Shown here in pieces: positions 44,524 to 53,166 of a stretch of 64,000 bases of DNA; position 1 is the first letter of the stretch, and every line of letters begins with the position of its first letter. Below the pieces are notes generated by a model. It was not told the DNA's origin. It saw nothing but the letters and a program-made list of their open reading frames with translations, and made no database searches. Source of the DNA: Cytophagaceae bacterium (GTDB lineage: Bacteria > Bacteroidota > Bacteroidia > Cytophagales > Spirosomataceae); contig JAIXWL010000004.1 in assembly GCA_027491315.1 (NCBI GenBank), positions 1-64,000 on the forward strand. The letters run 5' to 3'. The translations under genes and the position numbers were made by a program.

Positions 44524-45810
44524 TTATTGGATGGGTGAGTTGGAATCAACCTCCTCGTATGCCTCTAAATTAAATAAATCATTCAAGGCATCCACCATGC
44601 TATCCGATTCTCCTCGCTTACAAGCAGCTTTTAAATGGATAATAGGTTGTTTGATGATTTTCTGAACCAAACTTGCCGTGATCTTTTCTAATTTCTCTGC
44701 CTCTTGAGGATTTAATCCTTTCAAATGACGATTAATTTCTTCTTTACGGATTTGCTCCAAGGCATTTTTTAGTTTGTGAATGGTAGGAGAAACTTCCATT
44801 TCTTTTGACCAATCATTGAAACTAATTACAGATTCATCGATGATTCTACGTACATCAGGAACAGAGGCCATTCGAATGCGCAAGGCTTCGTCGGCACGTT
44901 CTTTTAATGAGTCAATATTGTATAATAAAACACCTGATATTTTTTCGATGCCTTCCTCAATACTTCTAGGAACTGATAGGTCAATGAAATATTTGAAAGT
45001 TAAAATCGATAATTTCTTTAATTCAGCTTGGGTGATAATCGGGTCTTGGTTACGGACAGAAGAAATAATAATATCTGCTTGTGCAATTTCCTTCCATAAA
45101 TCCTCGATGGGTGCCACCCGGAAAGGTTTATCGTGTGCTATTTTTTCAGCCTTTTCCAAGGTACGGTTCATGATGGTGATTTCAGCGAAATCTTTGTCCT
45201 CCATGTTTTTACATACGTCTAAGCCTATTTCCCCCAAACCTAAAATCAATACCTTAGGTTGAGCAATGGCCTGAGACAATTCTTCTGCCAAGGCTACGGT
45301 CGCATAAGAAACAGAAGCCGCTCCATCACGGAAAGAAGTTTCTTGGGCAACTCTTTTGTTAGCATAGAAAATAGTATGCATCAAACGATGCAAATATGGT
45401 CCTGCTAAATTTAAATCGGCAGACTGTTGGTAGGCTTTTTTAATTTGATTAGGGATTTGTAAATCCCCTACCACTTTAGACTGTAACCCCGTAGCAACTT
45501 CAAATAAATGCCTTAAAGAAGCCTCTGCGTCAGATTCAAGATGGAAATAAGGCGTGTATTCTTGCGTTTGATGCAAGCCTTTTTCAATCAATAAACTTTT
45601 AACTAAGTCCTGGGAAATATCTTCCGGGGTATTGTAATACACCTCTGTGCGATTGCAGGTTGATACAATCAGCATTTCTTGTAATCCAAAAAGGTCTTTG
45701 CATTTGATAGCAAAGGCTCTACTTTCTTCCTCATTTAAGGCTACTTGCTCACGAATCGTGAGAGGAGCAGAGCGATGAGATATACTGATAGACTTAAACG
45801 GAATTGACAT
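44524..45810 (-). CDS. hemA: Glutamyl-tRNA reductase
   Basis: HemA reduces Glu-tRNA to glutamate-1-semialdehyde, the first committed step of C5 haem synthesis. With the ATG at 45810 the protein has 428 residues and the catalytic Cys52 in IVSTCNRTEVY. SISHRSAPLTIRE lies at the N-terminus, GLQSKVVGD in the catalytic domain, the NADPH-binding VLILGLGEIGLDVC (near 190-205), and a C-terminal dimerisation helix region. The longer frame to 45837 adds nine residues absent from the family. Haem demand fits the cytochrome c-like lipoprotein seen elsewhere, but no other haem gene is here. Confidence 0.95.
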   Translation of the reverse strand: MSIPFKSISISHRSAPLTIREQVALNEEESRAFAIKCKDLFGLQEMLIVSTCNRTEVYYNTPEDISQDLVKSLLIEKGLHQTQEYTPYFHLESDAEASLRHLFEVATGLQSKVVGDLQIPNQIKKAYQQSADLNLAGPYLHRLMHTIFYANKRVAQETSFRDGAASVSYATVALAEELSQAIAQPKVLILGLGEIGLDVCKNMEDKDFAEITIMNRTLEKAEKIAHDKPFRVAPIEDLWKEIAQADIIISSVRNQDPIITQAELKKLSILTFKYFIDLSVPRSIEEGIEKISGVLLYNIDSLKERADEALRIRMASVPDVRRIIDESVISFNDWSKEMEVSPTIHKLKNALEQIRKEEINRHLKGLNPQEAEKLEKITASLVQKIIKQPIIHLKAACKRGESDSMVDALNDLFNLEAYEEVDSNSPIQ

Positions 45811-45914
45811 TAGGTGGTTTTGAAAAATAATTAACAAAAGTACAAACCAAAATTTATTTTATGTACTGTCTTGACAAGAAAATAGTAAATTAGACAAAGT
45901 TTAAATAACACACG

Positions 45915-46739
45915 ATGGACTTCAGCAACAAGACAGTTTTTATCACCGGTGCCTCCAGGGGTATCGGATTTGAAATTGCTAAAAAAATGGCTTCAGTGGG
46001 CGCAAACGTAGTTATTGCTGCCAAAACAGCCACACCTCATCCCAAATTACCCGGTACGGTTTTTTCTGCTGCCGAGGAAATTGAGCGTTTAGGCGGCCGA
46101 GCCTTACCATTAGTCTTAGATATTCGTGATGAAAATCATGTTTTTGAAGCGGTGGAAAAAGCCGTAGAGACCTTTGGGGGGATTGATATCTTGGTAAATA
46201 ATGCTTCGGCTATTTCATTGACGGGTACCTTATGGACCGACATGAAAAAATATGATTTGATGCATCAGGTCAATGCTCGAGGAACTTTTTTGACATCCAA
46301 GGCTTGTTTGCCTCATTTATTAAAATCCTCAAACCCCCATGTCCTAACACTATCGCCTCCATTGAACATCGAAGCGCGCTGGTTTGAAAACCATGTGGCC
46401 TATTCCATGGCAAAATTTGGCATGTCACTCTGTACCCTAGGTATGGCAGCGGAGTTTAAGAATAAAGTAGCTTTTAATTCCCTTTGGCCTAAAACCATCA
46501 TAGCTACCGCAGCCATTGAATTTGCCGTGGGCAATTCGGAGATGTTAGATCGAGCTAGAAAACCAAGTATCATGGCAGATGCCGCCTATGAAATATTCAA
46601 GCAAGATCATGTGAGCACCACGGGACAGTTTTTCATCGACGAAGAGGTTTTGCGTGCAGCAAATTATACGGATTTTGAGGTGTATAAAGTAAATCCAAGC
46701 TTGGGTGATCACGAACTAATACCAGACTTTTTTATTTGA
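45915..46739 (+). CDS. HSDL2-like short-chain dehydrogenase
   Basis: A 274-residue SDR with the cofactor loop TGASRGIG (11-18), NNASAISLTGT, a Ser in LTLSPPLN, and AYSMAKFGMS with the Tyr/Lys pair. The fingerprint VIAAKTATPHPKLPGTVFSAAEEIE is typical of hydroxysteroid dehydrogenase-like protein 2; the sterol-carrier domain that human HSDL2 carries at its C-terminus is missing. The substrate is probably a fatty acyl or related hydrophobic compound, by inference. It is divergent from hemA and 4 bp before the YheT hydrolase. Confidence 0.88.
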   Translation: MDFSNKTVFITGASRGIGFEIAKKMASVGANVVIAAKTATPHPKLPGTVFSAAEEIERLGGRALPLVLDIRDENHVFEAVEKAVETFGGIDILVNNASAISLTGTLWTDMKKYDLMHQVNARGTFLTSKACLPHLLKSSNPHVLTLSPPLNIEARWFENHVAYSMAKFGMSLCTLGMAAEFKNKVAFNSLWPKTIIATAAIEFAVGNSEMLDRARKPSIMADAAYEIFKQDHVSTTGQFFIDEEVLRAANYTDFEVYKVNPSLGDHELIPDFFI

Positions 46740-46743
46740 TACC

Positions 46744-47736
46744 GTGCCATTAATTCAATCAAAACCCGATTATCAAGCCCCAATTTGGTTACCTGAAGGA
46801 CATACACAAAGTATGTTTACTGCTTTATTTCGTAAAATAAATGACCTGAAACCGCAGCGGGAAAGGTTCATTTTAAGCGATCAGGATTTTGTGGATTTTG
46901 ATTGGTATGCTGATACGCCTTTATCCGAAAAACCATTACTCATTATTTCCCATGGCTTGGAGGGAAGTAGTCAGGCTCAATATGTAAGAGGTTTGGCCAA
47001 AACCATGTTGGCCCAAGGATTCAATGTGCTGGCGTGGAACTTTAGGTCCTGCTCAGGTGAGATGAATCGGCAACTCAGGTTTTATCATAGTGGGGCTACG
47101 GATGATTTAGAAGAAGTGATTCAAACCTGTATTCAACGTGGGGCGAATAGCATTTATTTGGCTGGATTTAGTTTGGGGGGAAATCTAACCTTGAAATGGT
47201 TGGGTGAGCAAGGGCAAAATCATCCAAATTTGATTCGAAAAGCTGTGGCATTTTCTGTACCTTTGCACCTTTCAAGTAGTAGCCGAAAGTTGGCACGACG
47301 AGAAAATGGACTCTACACTCATCGATTTTTACAAACTCTTCTATCTAAAGCAAAAGAAAAAGCTGTGTTATTTCCCACGGCTGTCGATGTGGCTATTCTA
47401 CAAAGAATTAAAACATTGAAGGAGTTTGATGATGTGATTACGGGTCCATTACATGGTTTTAAAGATGCAGAAGACTATTATGAACAGAATAGCTCACTGT
47501 ATTTTTTAGATAAAATTCAGGTTCCTACCTTGGTAGTGAACGCCCAAAATGATCCATTTTTATCGCCCGAATGCCTTCCCGCATCTCAGGCTTCAAACTG
47601 GGAACAGGTATTTTTGGAATTGCCAGCTCAAGGCGGGCATTGTGGATTTTATCCTTCAGGTTATCGAGGAACCTTGTGGTCGGAACAACGGGCAATGAAT
47701 TGGTTTTTGAATAAAGAAACGATTAATTATGTCTAA
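46744..47736 (+). CDS. YheT-family alpha/beta hydrolase
   Basis: A 330-residue hydrolase of the YheT/EMB8 group. Seen: PIWLPEGHTQSM near the N-terminus, the oxyanion region ISHGLEGSSQAQYVRGLA, NFRSCSGEMNR, the nucleophile in GFSLGGNLTLKWLGE, the Asp in NAQNDPFLS and the final His in QGGHCGF. Enzymes of the group act on carboxyl esters; the native substrate is unknown. The start is GTG. It overlaps the serBA gene by 8 nt, so translation is coupled. Confidence 0.88.
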   Translation: MPLIQSKPDYQAPIWLPEGHTQSMFTALFRKINDLKPQRERFILSDQDFVDFDWYADTPLSEKPLLIISHGLEGSSQAQYVRGLAKTMLAQGFNVLAWNFRSCSGEMNRQLRFYHSGATDDLEEVIQTCIQRGANSIYLAGFSLGGNLTLKWLGEQGQNHPNLIRKAVAFSVPLHLSSSSRKLARRENGLYTHRFLQTLLSKAKEKAVLFPTAVDVAILQRIKTLKEFDDVITGPLHGFKDAEDYYEQNSSLYFLDKIQVPTLVVNAQNDPFLSPECLPASQASNWEQVFLELPAQGGHCGFYPSGYRGTLWSEQRAMNWFLNKETINYV

Positions 47737-49639
47737 TAAACAGTTGGAACCATTGCACATTGTGATTGATTTTGATAGCACTTTTACCAAAGTAGAAGGG
47801 CTAGATGAGTTGGCGAATATCGCCTTACAGGGAAACCCGAAGCAGGGTGAGATTGTCTCTAAAATTCGGGAAATTACGGAAAAAGGGATGGCGGGTTCCT
47901 ATTCTTTTGCAGATTCTTTGCGTGATCGAGTGGCACTTTTGTCTGCCAACCGCAGTCATGTAGATCAATTAATTACTTTTTTAAAAGGTAAAATTTCCGA
48001 TTCATTTAAAAGGAACAAGGAGTTTATCCAAGAGCATGCCGAGCAAATCTTAATTGTTTCCAGTGGGTTTAAAGATTTCATTGTTCCTGTAGTTCAGGAA
48101 TTAGGTATCCCAGCAGAAAATGTATTTGCTAATACGTTTCATTATGACGCGGAAGGAAATATAACAGGTTACGATCATGATAATTTATTGTCGAAGGATC
48201 GAGGTAAAGTTAGCCTGCTTCAGTCCCTACACTTAGAAGGCGAGGTTTATGTGATTGGTGATGGTTATACTGATTACGAATTACGTGAGGCGGGTTTAGC
48301 CAATAAGTTTTTTGCATTTACAGAAAATGTTTCTCGTAAAGTGGTGGTAGAGAAAGCTGATCATGTGGTGCCTTCTTTAGACGAGTTTTTATACATCAAT
48401 GGATTGAGTCGTGCTCAGTCTTATCCTAAATCTAGGATTAAAGTGTTATTGTTGGAAAACGTTCATCCACATGCAGTACAAGCATTTAAAAAGGAGGGTT
48501 TCCAAGTAGAATTATTGAAAGGAGCCTTGGATGAAGCCGAGTTGATTGAGAAAATCAAAGATGTTTCTATTTTAGGTTTACGTTCAAAAACCAATTTGAC
48601 CAAGAAAGTATTGGAGCATCCCAATGCTGCTCGTTTAATGTGCGTAGGCGCATTCTGTATTGGGACTAATCAAATCGATTTGTCGGAGTGTGAAAATAGG
48701 GGGATTGCTGTATTTAATGCGCCTTATTCTAATACCCGTTCGGTGGTGGAATTATCCATTGGTTTAATGGTGATGCTTACGCGTAATATTTTTGAGAAAT
48801 CCACGCGCATGCATGCGGGTGTTTGGGATAAATCGGCTACCAATTCTTATGAGATTCGTGGGAAGAAATTAGGTTTGGTTGGATACGGAAATATTGGAAC
48901 ACAAATATCCGTGATTGCTGAAGCATTAGGCATGGAAGTTTACTTCTTTGATACGGTCGATAAATTGGCCTTAGGTAATGCCAAGAAATGTTCCAGCTTG
49001 AAAGAATTATTGAACTTAGCCGATTTTGTGAGTTTGCACGTTGACGGCAGAAAGGTCAATACCAATATCATTGGAAAACAAGAGTTTTCTTGGATGAAAG
49101 ACAATGTGATTTTCTTGAATCTTTCCAGAGGTCATGTGGTGGAAATCCCTGCTTTGGTAGAGGCGATTAAATCAGGCAAAGTTTGGGGAGCTGCGGTAGA
49201 CGTATTTCCTTATGAACCTAAAACCAACGATGAGGAATTCATCAATGAGCTGAGAGGTTTACCCAATGTGATATTAACGCCGCACATCGGAGGCTCTACC
49301 GAAGAGGCTCAGGCGAATATAGGGGAGTTTGTTCCTGCCAAATTATTGCAGTTCATGAACAATGGAAGTACGTATGGGTCCGTGAATTTCCCAGAATTAC
49401 AATTGCCGCCATTGGAAAATGCACACCGCTTATTGCATATCCATCACAATGTTCCGGGTATATTGGCACAAATCAATAATGTTTTTGCCAAGTATCATGT
49501 GAATATCATTGGTCAATACTTGAAAACGACCGAGAAAACAGGATATGTCATCACCGATGTGGCCAAGGAATATTCAGAAGAAATCGTCAATGAATTGAAA
49601 TTGATTGATAATACCATTAAGTTTAGAATGCTTTACTAA
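47729..49639 (+). CDS. Fused phosphoserine phosphatase and D-3-phosphoglycerate dehydrogenase
   Basis: One 636-residue chain holds the first and third steps of serine synthesis. Residues 1-215 are a HAD-IB phosphatase: Asp14/Asp16 in VIDFDSTF, Ser111 in IVSSGF, Lys160 in KDRGK, and IGDGYTDYE with Asp178 and Asp182. Residues 237-545 are a phosphoglycerate dehydrogenase: GYGNIG (385-390), Arg467 in NLSRGHV, Glu496 in PYEP and His519 in TPHIGGST. Residues about 565-636 form an ACT domain (LLHIHHNVPGILAQINNVFAKYHVNIIG), which usually senses serine. All catalytic residues of both parts are present. The missing middle step, SerC, is encoded 4 bp downstream. Feedback inhibition by serine would act on both activities in one protein. 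Confidence 0.93.
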   Translation: MSNKQLEPLHIVIDFDSTFTKVEGLDELANIALQGNPKQGEIVSKIREITEKGMAGSYSFADSLRDRVALLSANRSHVDQLITFLKGKISDSFKRNKEFIQEHAEQILIVSSGFKDFIVPVVQELGIPAENVFANTFHYDAEGNITGYDHDNLLSKDRGKVSLLQSLHLEGEVYVIGDGYTDYELREAGLANKFFAFTENVSRKVVVEKADHVVPSLDEFLYINGLSRAQSYPKSRIKVLLLENVHPHAVQAFKKEGFQVELLKGALDEAELIEKIKDVSILGLRSKTNLTKKVLEHPNAARLMCVGAFCIGTNQIDLSECENRGIAVFNAPYSNTRSVVELSIGLMVMLTRNIFEKSTRMHAGVWDKSATNSYEIRGKKLGLVGYGNIGTQISVIAEALGMEVYFFDTVDKLALGNAKKCSSLKELLNLADFVSLHVDGRKVNTNIIGKQEFSWMKDNVIFLNLSRGHVVEIPALVEAIKSGKVWGAAVDVFPYEPKTNDEEFINELRGLPNVILTPHIGGSTEEAQANIGEFVPAKLLQFMNNGSTYGSVNFPELQLPPLENAHRLLHIHHNVPGILAQINNVFAKYHVNIIGQYLKTTEKTGYVITDVAKEYSEEIVNELKLIDNTIKFRMLY

Positions 49640-49643
49640 TTAT

Positions 49644-50729
49644 ATGATGCAACCCGTATTTTTTACCCCTGGCCCAGCGGCACTTTATCCTACTGTTCAA
49701 GGACATTATGAGGAGGCATTTCGTCTGTCCATCGGTTCCATCTCGCATCGTTCTGCTCAGTTTAGAAAAATATACCAACATGCCGATGAGCAATTAAGGC
49801 AATTGTTTAATTTGCCTAAACAGAATAATGCAATTTTATTTACGGGTTCTGCTACAGAAATTTGGGAAAGAATCATCATGAATACGGTGGAGCATGAGTG
49901 CTTTCACTTAGTGAATGGTTCATTTTCAAAAAAGTTTTTTGACTTTGCACAAGAACTCCACAAATATGCGCATGCTGCTCACAAACCATTTGGTGAGGGT
50001 TTTGATGCGGCAGATGTACAAGTGCCAGCTTATGCTGAATTGATTTGTGCTACTGCCAATGAAACAAGTTCCGGTGTACAAATGCGTTCACAGGAAATTC
50101 ATAAATTAAAGAAAGCCAACAAAGACAAGTTTTTAGCGGTAGATATGGTTTCTTCGGCTCCTTATACCAACTTAGACTTTAATATCGTAGATACGGCTTT
50201 TTTCTCTGTTCAAAAGGCTTTTGGTATGCCAGCTGGTTTGGGTGTTTGGATTGCCAATGAGGCTATGCTGGAGAAGGCAGAAAGGATGAAAAAGCATGAA
50301 GGGGTGATTGGAACTTATCATTCATTACCGAGCCTTTGGGAAAATTATAAGAAGTTTGAAACGCCAGAGACACCCAATGTGATGGGGATATATGTTTTAG
50401 GTAAAGTGGCGGAAGATTTTAACCGAATTGGTGTGGATCAAATCCGCAAAGAGACGGATCGCAAGGCGAAGGCACTATATGATTTTGCCAAGAAATCAAA
50501 TCGATTTGAAGCTTTTGTAGAGCATGAGTCGCATCGTTCTCAAACGGTAGTTGTTTTAAATTGTCAGGAGGCAGCGGGGACCATCATTCAGAAAGTGAAA
50601 GATAAGTCGGGTATGATTGTGGGATCAGGATATGGCAAAATGAAAGAAAGTCAAATAAGAATTGCTAATTTCCCTGCCGTTTCATTGGAACAGGTGGAGG
50701 CATTGATACAAACTTTGAACGCTATTTAA
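49644..50729 (+). CDS. serC: Phosphoserine aminotransferase-like class V aminotransferase
   Basis: This would convert 3-phosphohydroxypyruvate and glutamate to phosphoserine. The 361-residue PLP enzyme has FFTPGPAALYP at the N-terminus, SHRSAQFRKIY, ATANETSSGVQ, and the PLP lysine in FFSVQKAFGMPAGLGVW. The ATG at 49644 is preferred because it follows the serBA stop by 4 nt; MM gives two choices (49644 or 49647). It is shorter and more divergent than E. coli SerC, but its place next to the SerB-SerA fusion makes the role likely. Confidence 0.88.
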   Translation: MMQPVFFTPGPAALYPTVQGHYEEAFRLSIGSISHRSAQFRKIYQHADEQLRQLFNLPKQNNAILFTGSATEIWERIIMNTVEHECFHLVNGSFSKKFFDFAQELHKYAHAAHKPFGEGFDAADVQVPAYAELICATANETSSGVQMRSQEIHKLKKANKDKFLAVDMVSSAPYTNLDFNIVDTAFFSVQKAFGMPAGLGVWIANEAMLEKAERMKKHEGVIGTYHSLPSLWENYKKFETPETPNVMGIYVLGKVAEDFNRIGVDQIRKETDRKAKALYDFAKKSNRFEAFVEHESHRSQTVVVLNCQEAAGTIIQKVKDKSGMIVGSGYGKMKESQIRIANFPAVSLEQVEALIQTLNAI

Positions 50730-50739
50730 TTAGAAAAAA

Positions 50740-51732
50740 ATGATTAATCCAGGAAATTCCATCCGTTGGGGAATACTCGCCTGCGGTAAAATCGCGCGCA
50801 AATTTGCCGATGATTTAGCTTTTGTTTCAGATGCCCAGCTAACAGCTGTGGCTTCTAGGGATATCAATCGAGCAGAAGAATTTGCTTCCCATTATCCAGG
50901 TTCAAAGGCCTTCGGTTCTTATGAAGAAATGCTATCCAGCGGCCTGATTGATGTTGTCTATGTGGCTTCCCCTCACGGTCTTCATCATGCTCACACTTTA
51001 TTGTGTTTAGAGGCAGGAATACCCGTTTTATGTGAAAAAGCTTTTGCCGTAAATGGTAGGCAAGTATCTGAAATGATTCAAAAAGCCAAAGAAAAGAATT
51101 TGTTTTTAATGGAAGCTTTATGGACGAGGTTTCATCCTTCTGTAGCACAAGTATTGGCGATTATTGAATCGGGTAAGATAGGTCAAATCAGGCATGTGGC
51201 GGCTGACTTCGGGTTTAAAGCGGAGTATGATGTAGAGAGTCGTTTATTCAACCCCGTGTTAACCGGTGGATCTTTGATGGACATTGGGATATATCCTCTT
51301 TTTATTTCTAAATTGTTACTAGGCCAACCCAAAACTTTGTTGGCTACAGGTACCATGGCCCCTACAGGAGTGGACATGAATTGCTCCATCGTAACTAGTT
51401 ATGAAAATGGAGCTACTGCCACATTATTTTCTACTTTGGCGGCTCAAACAGATACCACATGTACGATATACGGTAGCCAAGGAAAAATTTTGATGCATTC
51501 TCGTTTTCATGAAACCTTTGGTATTACCCTGACTTTGGAATCTGGGGAATTGGAGGAGTATGCATGCGAACGAAAGGGATGGGGATATTCTTATGAGGCG
51601 GAAGCAGTGCAAGCTGATTTACGCGCTGGCCGATTGGAAAACAAATGGATGACGCATCAGTTTAGTCAAGAATTGATGGGACTTTTAGATGAAATTAGAA
51701 AACAAATAGGTTTAGTCTATCCTAACGAATAA
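50740..51732 (+). CDS. Gfo/Idh/MocA-family oxidoreductase
   Basis: A 330-residue NAD(P)-dependent dehydrogenase. The Rossmann part has RWGILACGKIARKFADDL, VYVASPHGLHHAHT and PVLCEKAFAVN with the family Lys (EKA instead of EKP). The C-terminal alpha/beta domain holds DIGIYPLFISKLLLG with the Asp/His-type site. It resembles the trans-1,2-dihydrobenzene-1,2-diol dehydrogenase-like branch. Substrates are usually sugars or cyclitols, but this one cannot be assigned. It lies 10 bp after serC and 2 bp before the SGNH hydrolase. Confidence 0.88.
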   Translation: MINPGNSIRWGILACGKIARKFADDLAFVSDAQLTAVASRDINRAEEFASHYPGSKAFGSYEEMLSSGLIDVVYVASPHGLHHAHTLLCLEAGIPVLCEKAFAVNGRQVSEMIQKAKEKNLFLMEALWTRFHPSVAQVLAIIESGKIGQIRHVAADFGFKAEYDVESRLFNPVLTGGSLMDIGIYPLFISKLLLGQPKTLLATGTMAPTGVDMNCSIVTSYENGATATLFSTLAAQTDTTCTIYGSQGKILMHSRFHETFGITLTLESGELEEYACERKGWGYSYEAEAVQADLRAGRLENKWMTHQFSQELMGLLDEIRKQIGLVYPNE

Positions 51733-51734
51733 AG

Positions 51735-52391
51735 ATGAAGAAACAATTATTACTAGGCATTTTGCTCTTGGTGAGCACTAGCCTATGGGCACAAATCGAC
51801 AAATTTGAAAAGGAAATTAGGGCGTATGAAAAGCAGGACTCACTTTCCATGCCTGCCAAAAACCTAAGTTTGTTTATTGGAAGTTCCAGCTTTCGCCTTT
51901 GGAAGACTTTTAGTCAAGATATGGCTGCCTATCCCTCCATTAACCGCGGATTTGGTGGTTCTACCCTAGAGGAGGCATTGTATTATTTTGATCGAATGGT
52001 CATTAAATACCAGCCATCATGGGTATTTATCTATGAAGGCGATAATGATTTGGCAAAGGGTCAAAGTCCTGAATTCATCGCTCAGGAGTTCGTCGAGTTT
52101 TCCAAGCGACTACGTGCTAAATTGCCTACTACCAAATTGGTGTTTATTGCTGCCAGACCTAGTTTAGCTCGATTGACCATGTTAGATAAACAAAAAGATT
52201 TAAACAATCGAATTCAACAGATTATCTCCAAAGAAAAGGATAGGTTTTATGTGGATATGCAAAGCCCTTTTTTCCGTGCAGATGGTACATTGATGGATGA
52301 TATTTTTGTTGCGGACAAATTACATTTGAATGAAAAGGGATACCAGATTTTTGTGAAGCAAATTCATGAATTTATTCAAAAGCATCCCTAA
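51735..52391 (+). CDS. Secreted SGNH/GDSL-type hydrolase
   Basis: A 218-residue exported protein with signal peptide MKKQLLLGILLLVSTSLWAQ. The SGNH set is readable: nucleophile in LFIGSSSFRLW (GSS in place of GDS, Ser51), Gly in NRGFGGSTLEEA, Asn in YEGDNDLAKG, and Asp-x-x-His in DKLHLNEKGYQ. These enzymes remove acyl groups from lipids or glycans. It lies 2 bp after the Gfo/Idh gene and 11 bp before the Nudix-derived regulator, so the three may work on the same carbohydrate. Confidence 0.9.
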   Translation: MKKQLLLGILLLVSTSLWAQIDKFEKEIRAYEKQDSLSMPAKNLSLFIGSSSFRLWKTFSQDMAAYPSINRGFGGSTLEEALYYFDRMVIKYQPSWVFIYEGDNDLAKGQSPEFIAQEFVEFSKRLRAKLPTTKLVFIAARPSLARLTMLDKQKDLNNRIQQIISKEKDRFYVDMQSPFFRADGTLMDDIFVADKLHLNEKGYQIFVKQIHEFIQKHP

Positions 52392-52402
52392 ATTTTACGT
52401 TT

Positions 52403-53149
52403 ATGGTGAGAGATTATTCAGCAACAGATTGGTTAGCCAATATTTCAGTGGATTGTGTCATCTTTGGATTTCATGAAAACCAATTGAAAGTACTTCTTTT
52501 GAAATTTAAAAATACCGATGTCTGGTCGCTTTCCGGTGGATTCGTCAAGTCCAATGAAGATGTTGATCAAGCAGCTAGTCGGGTACTTTTTGAGCGTACT
52601 GGCCTAAAAGATTTGTACCTAGAGCAATTTTATACTTTTGGAGATGTCAAGCGAAACCAAAACGCCATCCAACAGCATGCCAAAATTCAAGAGCAGATAG
52701 GTGAATCTAGAATAGATACTTCCTTTTTGTCAGAGCGGTATATTTCCGTAGGTTACTATGCCTTGGTTGATTTTTCTAAAGTGAACGTCAATTTGGACCA
52801 CATGTCAGACCAATTTTCTTGGAATGATATACATGATATCCCTGAAATGTTTTTAGATCACCGAGCTATTTTAGAAAAAGCCCTGGAGCGCTTGAGATGG
52901 TCTTTGGATCAAAAATTATTGGCTTTTAACCTCTTGGCTGAAACATTCACCATGTCTGAATTACAGCAAGTCTACGAAACCATTTTAGGTAAAAAATTAG
53001 TGAGGACGAATTTCCAACGAAAGATATTAAGTATGGATATTCTGGTGCGCTTAGAAAAGCGTTTTTTAGGAGGGGCCCACAAAGCACCTTATTTATATCG
53101 CTTTGACGCTAAGAAGGCTCAAGCCTATTTGGCTCAAGTAGATTTATAA
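52403..53149 (+). CDS. NrtR/AraR-like regulator: degenerate Nudix domain plus winged helix
   Basis: A 248-residue protein. The N-terminal 150 residues are a Nudix fold with the box at 46-68. Against the pattern GX5EX7REUXEEXGU, two glutamates are replaced (Val61 and Arg65), so catalysis is unlikely. The C-terminal part (about 165-245) is the winged-helix domain of this family, with LLAETFTMSELQQVYETILGKKLVRTNFQRKIL. Such proteins are transcription regulators that bind ADP-ribose (NrtR) or, in Bacteroidota, sugars (AraR-like). The target may be the genes just upstream; no clear operator was found. Confidence 0.88.
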   Translation: MVRDYSATDWLANISVDCVIFGFHENQLKVLLLKFKNTDVWSLSGGFVKSNEDVDQAASRVLFERTGLKDLYLEQFYTFGDVKRNQNAIQQHAKIQEQIGESRIDTSFLSERYISVGYYALVDFSKVNVNLDHMSDQFSWNDIHDIPEMFLDHRAILEKALERLRWSLDQKLLAFNLLAETFTMSELQQVYETILGKKLVRTNFQRKILSMDILVRLEKRFLGGAHKAPYLYRFDAKKAQAYLAQVDL

Positions 53150-53166
53150 TTTAGACACTTATCTAA

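Noticed and set aside
44780-45262. 160-codon plus-strand frame opposite hemA
   Set aside because: Antisense to conserved hemA coding sequence; its composition reflects the complement of that gene and nothing recognisable is encoded.
53150-53166. Possible terminator between the Nudix-derived regulator and the DUF922-like gene
   Set aside because: The 17-bp gap between the convergent stops has no inverted repeat or T run.
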